Source of the DNA: an uncultured Prevotella sp.
GTDB lineage: Bacteria; Bacteroidota; Bacteroidia; Bacteroidales; Bacteroidaceae
Assembly: GCA_946998295.1 (NCBI GenBank)
Contig: CAMPYS010000001.1
Coordinates: 62,001 to 126,000 of the forward strand
DNA: 64,000 bases
Reading direction: 5' to 3'
The notes beneath the pieces are model-generated. The model was given only the letters and a program-made list of their open reading frames with translations, had not been told where the DNA came from and did not search any database. Position numbers and translations under genes: made by a program. Below are positions 18,086-27,162 of the stretch, in pieces. The first letter of the stretch is position 1; each line of letters begins with the position of its first letter.

Positions 18086-21000
18086 TGAAAGATAGTTCAA
18101 TAAAAAAAGTCCTGATACTTGGATCAGGCGCATTAAAAATAGGTGAGGCAGGAGAATTTGATTATTCTGGTTCTCAAGCGCTTAAAGCGTTAAGAGAAGA
18201 AGGTATTTATACGGTACTCATCAACCCTAATATTGCTACAGTTCAAACATCAGAAGGTATAGCAGATCAAATATATTTTCTACCTATACAACCTTACTTT
18301 GTTGAACGTGTCATAAAAAAGGAAAAACCTGATGGTATTTTGCTTTCATTTGGAGGACAAACCGCATTAAACTGTGGTGTAGAACTTCATAAATTAGGGA
18401 TACTGAAAAAATATAACTTAAAGGTACTTGGCACTCCTGTTGAAGCAATAATGAATACTGAAGACAGGGAATGCTTTGTTGAACAACTTGATGAGATAAA
18501 AGTTAATACTATCAAAAGTGAAGCATGTGAAACAATAACCCACGCACAAAAAGCAGCAAAAGCACTTGGATATCCTGTTATAATTCGTGCTGCTTATGCT
18601 TTAGGGGGCTTAGGGAGCGGATTTGCAGACAATGAAGACGAGTTAAATAAAATATGTAAAAAAGCATTTTCGTTTTCACCACAAGTTCTTGTAGAAAAAA
18701 GCTTAAAAGGCTGGAAAGAAATAGAGTATGAAGTAGTAAGAGATAAATACGATAATTGTATTACTGTATGTAATATGGAAAATTTAGATCCATTAGGTAT
18801 TCATACAGGTGAATCTATTGTTATAGCACCATCCCAAACACTTAGTAACAGTGAGTATCATAAGCTACGGGAAATTTCCATAAAGATAGTTAGACATATT
18901 GGGATAGTAGGCGAATGTAATGTGCAATATGCACTTGACCCTGAAAGTGAAGATTATAGAGTCATTGAGGTTAATGCAAGACTTTCAAGATCATCAGCAT
19001 TAGCTAGCAAAGCAACAGGATATCCGTTAGCGTTCGTAGCAGCAAAACTATCTATGGGGTATGGACTATTTGAATTAAAAAATTCTGTTACCAAAACTAC
19101 AACTGCATTTTTTGAGCCTGCGTTAGACTATGTTGTTTGTAAAATTCCAAAATGGGATTTAAGCAAATTTCATGGTGTAGATAAAGAGTTAGGCTCAAGT
19201 ATGAAGTCTGTTGGAGAAGTAATGTCTATAGGGCGTAATTTTGAAGAAGCTATTCAAAAAGGTTTACGAATGATAGGACAGGGTATGCACGGTTTTGTAG
19301 AAAATAAAGAATTAGAAATACAAGACATAAATGCAGCACTACATGAACCTACTGACAAACGTATATTTGTTATATCGAAAGCTTTTCAAAAGGGATATAC
19401 GATTGAAGAAATTTATCAATTGACAAAAATAGATATATGGTTTCTCGCAAAACTTAAACATATTATAGATATAGATACAGAACTAAAGAGCTATAACATT
19501 AATACTTTAGAAAAGCAGATTATTCATAAAGCAAAAATATACGGTTTTACTGACTTCCAAATTGCACGTGCTATAGGATTAGAAAATGAAACGACAAATA
19601 TGCATAAAGCAATGTTGATCGTTAGACAGCTAAGAAAAAACTATGGTATACTACCCGTTATTAAACAAATAGATACACTTGCTGCAGAATTTCCTGCCCA
19701 AACTAACTATTTATATGTTACTTATTCAGGCTCGGAATCAGACATAACATTTAATAATAACCACAATAACATTATTGTTCTTGGTTCTGGTGCTTATCGT
19801 ATAGGAAGTTCTGTAGAATTTGATTGGTGTGGGGTTCAAGCACTAAATACCATTAGAAAACAAGGATATAAGTCAATAATGATTAATTATAATCCTGAAA
19901 CAGTATCAACCGACTATGATATGTGTGACAGACTATATTTTGATGAACTCACTTTTGAGCGAGTTATGGATATTATAGAATTTGAAAATCCACATGGCGT
20001 AATTATTTCAACTGGAGGACAAATACCTAATAATCTTGCAATGCTTCTTGATGCACAAAATGTTCCTATTTTAGGAACAAAAGCTACAGATATAGACAGA
20101 GCTGAAGATCGTGCAAAATTCTCTGCTATGCTAAATACCATAGGTGTTAACCAACCTGAATGGAAAGCATTAGATAAAATGGAAGACATACAAAAATTTG
20201 TAAATCGAGTTGGGTTCCCTGTTTTAGTAAGACCTTCGTATGTATTATCTGGTGCAGCTATGAATGTATGTTCTAATAGTAACGAATTAGAACGATTCCT
20301 TAAATTGGCAGCAAATGTAAGCGAAGATCATCCTGTCGTTGTAAGCAAATTCATAGAAAATGCTAAGGAAATAGAAATGGATGCAGTAGCACAAAATGGA
20401 GAGATTATAGCTTATGCAATATCCGAACATATAGAATTTGCAGGAGTTCACTCTGGTGATGCTACTATTCAATTTCCTCCACAAAAATTATATGTAGAAA
20501 CTGTAAGGAGAGTAAAACGTATTAGTAAGCAAATTGCAAAAACGCTACATATAAATGGACCATTTAATATTCAATTTATGGCAAGAGATAATGATATTCT
20601 TGTTATAGAATGTAATTTACGTGCTAGTCGTTCTTTCCCATTTGTAAGCAAAGTACTTAAAATTAATCTTATAGAACTTGCAACAAAAATAATGCTTAAT
20701 ATTCATGTTGAAAAACCAAATAAAAATCTTTTTGACCTTGATTATGTAGGTATTAAAGCGAGTCAATTTTCTTTCAATCGATTACAAAAAGCAGACCCTG
20801 TACTCGGAGTTGATATGAGTTCTACCGGTGAAGTTGGATGCATTGGTGATGATAAATCGACAGCACTTCTTAAGAGTATGCTATCGGTTGGATATAAAAT
20901 TCCTAAAAAGAATATTCTTCTTTCTACAGGTGGAGCAAAACAGAAAGCGGAAATGTTAGATGCTGCAAAAACTTTAGTTACTAATGGTTTCAAACTATAT

Positions 21001-21309
21001 GCGACATCTGGAACTTCAAAATATCTAACTGAAAACGGTGTTGAAAATACACTTGTATATTGGCCGTCAGATGAGGGAAAAACACCTCAAGCATTAGATT
21101 TATTAAGTGAGAAAAAAATAGATATGGTAATTAATATACCTAAAAATCTGACAGTTCATGAACTTACTAATGGATATAAAATAAGACGCTCTGCTATTGA
21201 TTTTAATATACCACTATTAACTAATAGTCGTCTTGCTAGTGCTTTCATATCTGCATTTTGTAAAATCAAACTTGATGATATTGAAATTAAAGCATGGAGT
21301 GAATATTGA
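18085..21309 (+). CDS. carB: Carbamoyl-phosphate synthase large subunit
   Basis: The 1074-residue synthetase carries out the two ATP-dependent phosphorylations that yield carbamoyl phosphate. Two homologous halves are visible. The first opens with LILGSGALKIGEAGEFDYSG and the second, near residue 560, with VLGSGAYRIGSSVEFDW. Each has its ATP-grasp domain (VIEVNARLSRSSALASK and VIECNLRASRSFPFVSK). A C-terminal MGS-like allosteric domain follows (about 930-1074; LLSTGGAKQKAEMLDAAKTL). It is translationally coupled to carA. The pyrimidine genes pyrBI lie 7 kb away on the other strand. A terminator follows. Confidence 0.98.
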   Translation: MKDSSIKKVLILGSGALKIGEAGEFDYSGSQALKALREEGIYTVLINPNIATVQTSEGIADQIYFLPIQPYFVERVIKKEKPDGILLSFGGQTALNCGVELHKLGILKKYNLKVLGTPVEAIMNTEDRECFVEQLDEIKVNTIKSEACETITHAQKAAKALGYPVIIRAAYALGGLGSGFADNEDELNKICKKAFSFSPQVLVEKSLKGWKEIEYEVVRDKYDNCITVCNMENLDPLGIHTGESIVIAPSQTLSNSEYHKLREISIKIVRHIGIVGECNVQYALDPESEDYRVIEVNARLSRSSALASKATGYPLAFVAAKLSMGYGLFELKNSVTKTTTAFFEPALDYVVCKIPKWDLSKFHGVDKELGSSMKSVGEVMSIGRNFEEAIQKGLRMIGQGMHGFVENKELEIQDINAALHEPTDKRIFVISKAFQKGYTIEEIYQLTKIDIWFLAKLKHIIDIDTELKSYNINTLEKQIIHKAKIYGFTDFQIARAIGLENETTNMHKAMLIVRQLRKNYGILPVIKQIDTLAAEFPAQTNYLYVTYSGSESDITFNNNHNNIIVLGSGAYRIGSSVEFDWCGVQALNTIRKQGYKSIMINYNPETVSTDYDMCDRLYFDELTFERVMDIIEFENPHGVIISTGGQIPNNLAMLLDAQNVPILGTKATDIDRAEDRAKFSAMLNTIGVNQPEWKALDKMEDIQKFVNRVGFPVLVRPSYVLSGAAMNVCSNSNELERFLKLAANVSEDHPVVVSKFIENAKEIEMDAVAQNGEIIAYAISEHIEFAGVHSGDATIQFPPQKLYVETVRRVKRISKQIAKTLHINGPFNIQFMARDNDILVIECNLRASRSFPFVSKVLKINLIELATKIMLNIHVEKPNKNLFDLDYVGIKASQFSFNRLQKADPVLGVDMSSTGEVGCIGDDKSTALLKSMLSVGYKIPKKNILLSTGGAKQKAEMLDAAKTLVTNGFKLYATSGTSKYLTENGVENTLVYWPSDEGKTPQALDLLSEKKIDMVINIPKNLTVHELTNGYKIRRSAIDFNIPLLTNSRLASAFISAFCKIKLDDIEIKAWSEY

Positions 21310-21326
21310 TATTAGAATTTAGAAAT

Positions 21327-21375
21327 AAAAAAATTGCTACATAACTTTATATTAATTTATGTAGCATTTTTTTTA
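21327..21375. terminator. bidirectional terminator between carB and serB
   Basis: TGCTACATAA (21335-21344) pairs with TTATGTAGCA (21357-21366). An A run precedes and eight Ts follow, so it can stop transcription from carB and from serB. Confidence 0.85.
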
Positions 21376-21401
21376 TTAATTGTTATATATAAAAATATTA
21401 G

Positions 21402-22649
21402 CTAAAATTTACCTGCATCACCTAAATAACTATCCTTAAAGCCAAGAAAATAAAGAACTCCATCCAGCCCCATAGTAGTGAGATTTTGTTCAGCTGTTTC
21501 TCTTACTCGTGGTTTTGCATGAAAAGCTATACCTAAGCCTGCTTCTGAAATCATTGGTAAATCATTTGCTCCATCACCAACTGCAATTGTTTGAGCTAAA
21601 TTTACTCTCTCTACTTGAGCTATTAACCGCAGTAATTCAGCTTTTCGCTTACCATCGACTATATCACCTATATATCTACCAGTAAGTTTATTATTTTCGT
21701 CTATTTCTAGTTCATTAGCATATACATAATCTATTCCATATTTTCTTTGTAGATATTCTCCAAAATATGTGAATCCACCACTTAAAATTGCTATCTTATA
21801 CCCACATCGTTTTAATACACTCATTAAACGATCAACTCCTTCAGTAATAGGTAAGTTTCGAGCAATTTCTTTCATCACAGAAACATCAAGACCTTTTAAT
21901 AATGCTACACGCTCTTTAAAACTTTCCTTAAAATCAATTTCGCCGTGCATAGCTCGCTCGGTAATCTCTGCTACTTCCTTACCGACTCCAGCTATTTTAG
22001 CCAACTCGTCTATACATTCTGTTTGAATTAATGTAGAGTCCATATCGAAACAAATCAATCTTCGCATACGCCTATACATATTATCTTTTTGGAAAGAGAA
22101 ATCAATACCTTGTTCTTGACTCATCTGCATTAAATCTGCTTGCATTTGGTCATAATTACTTGGTGTTCCTCTTAAAGAAAATTCAATACATGCACGAACA
22201 CTCTGATTTTTAGCCTTTATGCTTTGACGTCCTGTTAAACGTGTTATCGAATCAATATTCATGTCATATCGAGCAATGACCTCTGTAGTTGCTTCTATAT
22301 TAGCAGCTGATAGTTGACGCCCTATAATGGTTAATATATAACGATTTTTACCTTGACGACTAACCCATTTTTCATATTCGTTATCGGTAACAGGTGAAAA
22401 TCCTATATTTATTCCTAATTCAGTAGCCTTAAATAATAAGGCTTTCATCACTTTTCCAGAATTTTCTTCAGTGGTTCTAATAAGTATTCCTAATGATAAT
22501 GTAGCATGAATATCTGCTTGCCCTATATCCAAAATACGTGCATCATATTCTGCTAATACTGCCATAACTTCAGCAGTTAAACCGGGACGATCTTGTCCTG
22601 TAACTCTAATAAGTATTTGTTCCTCTTGTATATCTTTCGTCACTTTCAT
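21402..22649 (-). CDS. serB: Phosphoserine phosphatase with N-terminal ACT domains
   Basis: SerB removes phosphate from phosphoserine, the last step of serine synthesis; glyA, which uses serine, is elsewhere in the window. The 415-residue protein carries two ACT-like domains (about 10-90, with TGQDRPGLTAEVMAVLAE, and about 103-180), which usually bind an amino acid for regulation. A HAD phosphatase follows with the nucleophile motif FDMDST at 201-206, the ILSGGFTYFGEYL motif, and the metal site VGDGANDLPMI. Length matches long SerB forms. A promoter lies directly upstream. Confidence 0.96.
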   Translation of the reverse strand: MKVTKDIQEEQILIRVTGQDRPGLTAEVMAVLAEYDARILDIGQADIHATLSLGILIRTTEENSGKVMKALLFKATELGINIGFSPVTDNEYEKWVSRQGKNRYILTIIGRQLSAANIEATTEVIARYDMNIDSITRLTGRQSIKAKNQSVRACIEFSLRGTPSNYDQMQADLMQMSQEQGIDFSFQKDNMYRRMRRLICFDMDSTLIQTECIDELAKIAGVGKEVAEITERAMHGEIDFKESFKERVALLKGLDVSVMKEIARNLPITEGVDRLMSVLKRCGYKIAILSGGFTYFGEYLQRKYGIDYVYANELEIDENNKLTGRYIGDIVDGKRKAELLRLIAQVERVNLAQTIAVGDGANDLPMISEAGLGIAFHAKPRVRETAEQNLTTMGLDGVLYFLGFKDSYLGDAGKF

Positions 22650-22680
22650 TATTTATATATGATATTCTAATTTGAAATTG

Positions 22681-22708
22681 CAAAATTACTAATTTATAAT
22701 AATTCCAA
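22681..22708 (-). promoter_or_regulatory. serB promoter
   Basis: Minus strand TAATTTTG (22688-22681) with TTG (22708-22706) 17 bases upstream. It is 32 bases before the serB start. Confidence 0.6.
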
Positions 22709-22760
22709 CAAATGAGAATTCTATATATAGAATAACCTTAAATATTTTTAATATCTTATA

Positions 22761-23333
22761 TCAATTTCTATTAACTGACACACAACACCAACGTGATATT
22801 TTTAGCATCATACTAATACCTGGTATTTCTTTTAATAAATAGTATTTCTTACTAGACCGTATAAGTCTACCTGTTATCCCCTTCAAAGGTCCATATTTAA
22901 CCAAAACTTTATCCCCTGTTTTTAATACAGCTTCGTCTGGAGTGATAAATTTACGTATTGTTATATCAGGGTTACACATCATACGAAATTCGTACATCTC
23001 TTTGTGTGTTATCAACGCATACTCGCGATTTGTCTTTGATTTGGTAATTACAGATATTTTATAATTTGCAGTATTTACCAGTTTTTTAAATTCAAGTAGA
23101 GAAATAGATAGTTTAACAAATAAAAGATTACGGACAACAGGCTTAAGATGTTTCCTAATATGCCCATCTTCCTTTTTTTCTACAACATATTCCATTGGAA
23201 CAAATGTTTCTATACCTCTTTCGGAAAAAAAGTTTTGAATATCAGTTATTTTATAAGTAAATATTCTTAATGCACACCATGGCTTTTCGTGGACAGATAT
23301 TTTATCAGAATCATTTTTACAAGAATAGGTCAT
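22761..23333 (-). CDS. UpxY-like NusG-family antitermination factor
   Basis: A 190-residue NusG paralogue. The N-terminal NGN-like domain (about 17-115) begins WCALRIFTYKITDIQNFFSERGIETFVP. A KOW domain near 135-165 has TGDKVLVKYGPLKGITGRLIR, with basic residues. This layout and length match the UpxY regulators of Bacteroides, which let RNA polymerase read through long capsule operons. No capsule gene lies downstream here: serB follows in the direction of transcription, and the glutamine amidotransferase gene lies upstream. Its target operon must be elsewhere, or it is an orphan. The polysaccharide export gene 10 kb away is the nearest related gene. Confidence 0.85.
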   Translation of the reverse strand: MTYSCKNDSDKISVHEKPWCALRIFTYKITDIQNFFSERGIETFVPMEYVVEKKEDGHIRKHLKPVVRNLLFVKLSISLLEFKKLVNTANYKISVITKSKTNREYALITHKEMYEFRMMCNPDITIRKFITPDEAVLKTGDKVLVKYGPLKGITGRLIRSSKKYYLLKEIPGISMMLKISRWCCVSVNRN

Positions 23334-23374
23334 ATTTTTAGCTATTTATAAAAGTATTCTACAACCAATAACAA

Positions 23375-23950
23375 CTATATGTTTAACCAATTTTCTAATA
23401 TTTGCTTCCCTTGAGGAGTTAGTATACTCTCAGGATGGAATTGTATTCCATAAATATTATATTTATTATGTTTTAAAGCCATTATATTATGATTAATATC
23501 CTCTGCTATAACTGATAAACATTTAGGAAAATTGTCTCTTGATACTATCCAACTATGATACCTTCCTACAAGAAAAGATTGTGGTAAGTTTCTAAATATA
23601 TCATTTGAATTAATTTTATATACTTCTGTTTGTTGTCCATGATAAACTTGATCTAAATTCATCAATATCCCACCAAACGCTTCAGCAATAGCTTGATGAC
23701 CAAGACAAATACCTAAAATAGATTTTGTTTTAGCATACATATTAATTATATCTATTAACTTACCTGCTTTATTTGGTAAACCAGGTCCAGGACTTAAAAG
23801 AATCTTATCATATTTAGACAATGATAGGATATCCAATTTGTTGTTTTTAAATACATCAACTATAACTCCTAACTCTCGTATTATACGAACAAGATTATAT
23901 GTAAAAGAGTCATAATTATCAATTACAGCACAATGCTTCGCATCAGTCAT
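23375..23950 (-). CDS. Glutamine amidotransferase of anthranilate or aminodeoxychorismate synthase (TrpG/PabA)
   Basis: This class I glutaminase supplies ammonia to TrpE (anthranilate) or PabB (folate precursor). The 191-residue protein keeps all key elements: IDNYDSFTYNLV at the N-terminus, LSPGPGLP, the catalytic cysteine in GICLGHQAI, the HSWIV segment, and the His-Glu pair in IQFHPES. It therefore looks active. Neither trpE nor pabB is adjacent; the next gene downstream on the same strand is the UpxY-like one, and upstream is a decayed TrpF-like gene. This suggests a remnant of a trp cluster or a PabA serving folate. Which of the two cannot be decided from the sequence. Confidence 0.85.
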   Translation of the reverse strand: MTDAKHCAVIDNYDSFTYNLVRIIRELGVIVDVFKNNKLDILSLSKYDKILLSPGPGLPNKAGKLIDIINMYAKTKSILGICLGHQAIAEAFGGILMNLDQVYHGQQTEVYKINSNDIFRNLPQSFLVGRYHSWIVSRDNFPKCLSVIAEDINHNIMALKHNKYNIYGIQFHPESILTPQGKQILENWLNI

Positions 23951-23992
23951 ATTATAGTAAACTTTCTATCTATCATTTTTAAAGATAGTTAC

Positions 23993-24622
23993 TCATTTTT
24001 TTTCCACTAATGATTTATTTATATTATAATTATAGTTAAATCCGCACAACATATGATGAACTATCTTTTTATCTAATAGTTTCTCATTTTTTATAGATAA
24101 TATAAATGGAATATTTAATTTATATTGTTTTATAAGTTCATTAATTGGTTGTATATTTTCTGAAATATTAAACAAAAAATAATCAACTACTGAATTGTAT
24201 TCATGACATTGCTCAAAATCTTCTATTTTTGATATATTTATTTGCTTAACAATTTTTATTTTTTTTACTATATCGGGTATAACAGAACTTCGAAGATTTT
24301 CTATCATTACTTTAGACTCTTTACCAAGTAATTCAATAATATTTAAATTAAAAATAACAATATTCGAAATTATAGTTTGGGGCATATCATCTTTAAATAT
24401 TCCAACTAATTGCGCTTTTTTATGAATATTTAAACTATTACTATTTTTCCCATTTTCTGCTTCTGTTATTGAACTATAATCTGGTATTATCCCAGCTATT
24501 GAGTTATGTAATGGTAAGTAGTTAGGATTTTCTTTACAAAAATTAAGTCCTATCCAATTTATACCACAGTATATTACTTTATTGATTAAATCAAGTTTCG
24601 TAATATTCGCTTGTATTATCAT
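23993..24622 (-). CDS. Divergent TrpF-like protein lacking catalytic residues
   Basis: I read this 209-residue protein as a decayed phosphoribosylanthranilate isomerase. Parallels to TrpF: the start MIIQ..., GINWIGLNF near 20-28 (usually G-x-D-W-x-G-F-x-F), NPNYLP (usually SPRYV), VGIFKDDMPQTII near 73-85 (usually VGVFVD), a degraded QLHG region (IELLGKES), and VVDYFLFN near 145 (usually DYLLFDT). The catalytic Cys of the N-terminal KVCGM is absent (QANIT in its place), and the general-acid Asp appears as Asn. The final GGxG phosphate-binding segments are not recognisable. The frame is intact over the normal length, so it may be a young decay or a repurposed fold. It is 42 bases upstream of the amidotransferase gene. 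Confidence 0.6.
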   Translation of the reverse strand: MIIQANITKLDLINKVIYCGINWIGLNFCKENPNYLPLHNSIAGIIPDYSSITEAENGKNSNSLNIHKKAQLVGIFKDDMPQTIISNIVIFNLNIIELLGKESKVMIENLRSSVIPDIVKKIKIVKQINISKIEDFEQCHEYNSVVDYFLFNISENIQPINELIKQYKLNIPFILSIKNEKLLDKKIVHHMLCGFNYNYNINKSLVEKK

Positions 24623-24646
24623 ATTATATAATATTTATTTAAAATT

Positions 24647-25432
24647 TCAACCCATTCTCATAGTAGTTTTGCCATCGGTTGAAATTCGAAGCCTTACAAC
24701 ATAGCTTGTAGATGCATCAGGAATACCAATAAGTATATTGTAGTATAATGCACGCCCATCTGAGTATGCAAATTCGAAGTTAGATAAAATACTTTTCTTT
24801 AAAAAACTTTGTTCTATCAGATTACTAAACTCTACCTTTCTAAAACTATGTGAATAAATTATTTTATTGTTATTAGTTATCAATAATTTTGCAACATTAT
24901 CAAGATATGTACTTTCGACCTCGATTCCATTATCATTACAAGATGATTTTATAACTTTGTCGGATGTTGTTTCTATATTTATTTTGCTATGCAAAAATCC
25001 TATAGTAGTACGTACTATTGTATCACTAACACTTTTTTCAAAGGTATTCATAGCATAAGGATGATATTCAAATAAAGGAAAAAGTTCTTTTGTATTACTT
25101 TTTATGAACTTAACCTCATCCCCATTAAGATTCACAATCCTAAATATATTATTTGTTTGTTTTACTATTTTATAACTGATAACAGAATTCCCTTTAAGAT
25201 AAATAGAATCGTTATTTATCCAAAAACTTATAGGCATACTTGCAGAATCAGGATAAAAGATACTATCACCACGAACTAACATTGCAGGAATTGATGATCC
25301 ATCATCGACCATCCAAATTCCTTGCAATAACAACTTTGATTCTTTATCTTCTGTATTAGATTTATGCTGACAATTTACTACTATCAATGATACAATAAAT
25401 ACACTAATAATAGTCTTAATTTTTAATTTCAT
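24647..25432 (-). CDS. Lipoprotein of unknown function
   Basis: A 261-residue predicted lipoprotein. Starting at the ATG at 25432 gives a proper signal (MKLKIKTIISVFIVSLIVVNC) with the lipid-carrying cysteine at about 21; the longer frame back to 25480 would overlap rfbC and spoil the signal. After the cysteine comes a short acidic linker. Next is a beta-rich domain (about 35-110) with WMVDDGSSIPAMLVRGDSIFYPD, and a second region ending in VVRLRISTDGKTTMRMG. It may belong to one of the Bacteroidetes lipoprotein DUF families (DUF4738 is a candidate I cannot verify). Its start is 28 bases after the stop of rfbC. Confidence 0.75.
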   Translation of the reverse strand: MKLKIKTIISVFIVSLIVVNCQHKSNTEDKESKLLLQGIWMVDDGSSIPAMLVRGDSIFYPDSASMPISFWINNDSIYLKGNSVISYKIVKQTNNIFRIVNLNGDEVKFIKSNTKELFPLFEYHPYAMNTFEKSVSDTIVRTTIGFLHSKINIETTSDKVIKSSCNDNGIEVESTYLDNVAKLLITNNNKIIYSHSFRKVEFSNLIEQSFLKKSILSNFEFAYSDGRALYYNILIGIPDASTSYVVRLRISTDGKTTMRMG

Positions 25433-25460
25433 AATATTGTATCGTTTGGGATAACTCTTT

Positions 25461-26015
25461 TTATCCAAAAAGGTCTGCATTTTCCCATGAACAAGATTTA
25501 TTTAAATCCTTTTCTGAAAGGATTACTTCATTAGGATTAATTCCCCACTCTATTCCAACAGTTTTATCATTCCAGCGAAGAATTGCTTCACTATTGGGAG
25601 AGTAAACATTATCAACCTTATATGTAAACACAGCTTCATCACTTAACACTAAAAAACCATGAGCAAAACCGCGAGGAATAAATAGTTGATGTCTATTAGT
25701 TTCAGATAGCTCTACTGCGACATATTTTCCTATAGTTGGAGAGTTACGGCGTAAGTCAACAGCTACATCTAAAACTTTTCCACGTAATACACGAACAAGT
25801 TTAGCCTGGGAAAAAGTTCCTTTTTGATAATGTAAGCCTCTAAGAACTCCTTTTGTAGACATAGATTCATTATCTTGTATAAAATCAACATGATATCCTA
25901 TATATTCATCAAACTCTGCCTGCTTCCATGCCTCATAAAAATATCCACGTGTATCTTTATATACATCAGGCTCCATCACCCAAACGCCTGCAATATCTGT
26001 CTTACTATATTTCAT
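25461..26015 (-). CDS. rfbC: dTDP-4-dehydrorhamnose 3,5-epimerase
   Basis: RfbC epimerises dTDP-4-keto-6-deoxyglucose at C3 and C5 on the way to dTDP-rhamnose, a surface-glycan sugar. The 184-residue cupin-like enzyme shows FIQDNESMSTKGVLRGLHYQ with the catalytic His, VLDVAVDLRRNSPTIGKYV, FIPRGFAHGFLVLSD, and the C-terminal ILSEKDLN. Length is standard. The other rhamnose genes (rfbA, B, D) are not adjacent, so the pathway is split. It is the first gene of a run of minus-strand genes down to serB. Confidence 0.95.
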   Translation of the reverse strand: MKYSKTDIAGVWVMEPDVYKDTRGYFYEAWKQAEFDEYIGYHVDFIQDNESMSTKGVLRGLHYQKGTFSQAKLVRVLRGKVLDVAVDLRRNSPTIGKYVAVELSETNRHQLFIPRGFAHGFLVLSDEAVFTYKVDNVYSPNSEAILRWNDKTVGIEWGINPNEVILSEKDLNKSCSWENADLFG

Positions 26016-26177
26016 TATTTTGAGCTTTTATAGTTTTATATAATCTATAAAATTAATTAAGATTATAGATAGCGACAAAGATAATAAAATTTATTTGCAA
26101 ACAAAAAGATTTGAAATAAAAATACTATTCATTGTATAGTTTTTATTTTATAAATATAGTTATTAATGTTTTTTGTA

Positions 26178-26185
26178 TAAATTTG
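26178..26185 (+). promoter_or_regulatory. -7 box six bases before the HU/SPOR gene start
   Basis: TAAATTTG matches TAnnTTTG and ends at 26185; the ATG is at 26192. Transcription would begin at or next to the start codon, so the message would be leaderless. It also argues against the longer in-frame start at 26132. No clear -33 box. Confidence 0.55.
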
Positions 26186-26191
26186 CAATCA

Positions 26192-27139
26192 ATGATAAAT
26201 ATTGATAGACATATTCAACAACTTTTATTAGTAAATGACTGCGTTATTGTTCCTGGATTAGGTGGTTTTGTAGCACATAAAGTTGATGCAAAATACGATT
26301 CTGAACATAATGTGTTTTACCCTCCTAAAAGAACTATTGGATTTAATCCTATTCTTAAAATGAATGATTCACTATTAACACAATCATTAATAGAAACTTA
26401 TGATATTAGCTATCCTGAAGCTATGAATAAAATAGAAGAGGTAGTAGATAATATTATAAAAAATATTGATGAAGGGCGTGAATTTAAAATTGAAGCAATA
26501 GGAAAATTACGGAAGGAATCAAATGGGAAAATTAAATTCATACCCTATGAAATGGGAATTGCTTCACCTAACTTTTATGGCTTAAGCAGTTTAAACTTAA
26601 GTTTAAAAGAAAATATTTATCAATTTAATAATACCTTATCCATAAATAATAAATTTAAAGGAAAGATTATAGCTATAGACAATAGCGATAAAAATGATAA
26701 GAGATTAAGCATAAGTCTAAAAGCAGTTAAAGATGTATGTGTTGCAGCATCTATTTTAGCAGCTATTTTCATAGGAGGATTTAATACAACAACCAATAAC
26801 AGTAATACTAATAAACAAGAATTAAAAAGTGAAATTTTTTCACCTCTTTTAGAATCAAATAAATTCTTTGCGAAAAAAAACATTCCTATAGAACATAAAG
26901 ACTTTAAAAGTTTTTGGACTTTAGTTTTGGCAAGTCATGTTACTAAGGATAATGCTATAATTTTTATAAATGAATTAAAAAGACAAGGTTTTACAAATAC
27001 AAGACTTCATGTCAGTACAGGAAGTAATAAAGTTATTTTTGGGCAGTTCCATTCACAAAATGATGCTATCAAAGCACTTAATAATCTTAAAACTTATAAT
27101 GAATTTCAACAAGCTTGGATACTTAAAATAGACAATTAA
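26192..27139 (+). CDS. HU-like (CCDC81-type) and SPOR domain membrane protein
   Basis: A 315-residue protein. The N-terminal region (1-130) carries IDRHIQQLLLVNDCVIVPGLGGFVAHKVDA and a REFKIEAIGKLRKESNGKIKF segment. This pattern is seen in Bacteroidetes proteins with paired HU-CCDC81 domains. A hydrophobic segment (about 182-200) is followed by an Asn/Thr-rich linker and a C-terminal SPOR domain (about 235-315) with FWTLVLASHVTKDNAIIFINELKRQGF, which should bind denuded glycan strands at the septum. It likely links the cytoplasm to dividing peptidoglycan. The start was chosen from the -7 box at 26178. Confidence 0.82.
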   Translation: MINIDRHIQQLLLVNDCVIVPGLGGFVAHKVDAKYDSEHNVFYPPKRTIGFNPILKMNDSLLTQSLIETYDISYPEAMNKIEEVVDNIIKNIDEGREFKIEAIGKLRKESNGKIKFIPYEMGIASPNFYGLSSLNLSLKENIYQFNNTLSINNKFKGKIIAIDNSDKNDKRLSISLKAVKDVCVAASILAAIFIGGFNTTTNNSNTNKQELKSEIFSPLLESNKFFAKKNIPIEHKDFKSFWTLVLASHVTKDNAIIFINELKRQGFTNTRLHVSTGSNKVIFGQFHSQNDAIKALNNLKTYNEFQQAWILKIDN

Positions 27140-27162
27140 ATATATTTTTCCGCTTCATATAC

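Noticed and set aside
23375..25432. Functional tryptophan operon
   Set aside because: Only a TrpG/PabA and a non-catalytic TrpF-like gene are present; trpE, D, C, A and B are absent.
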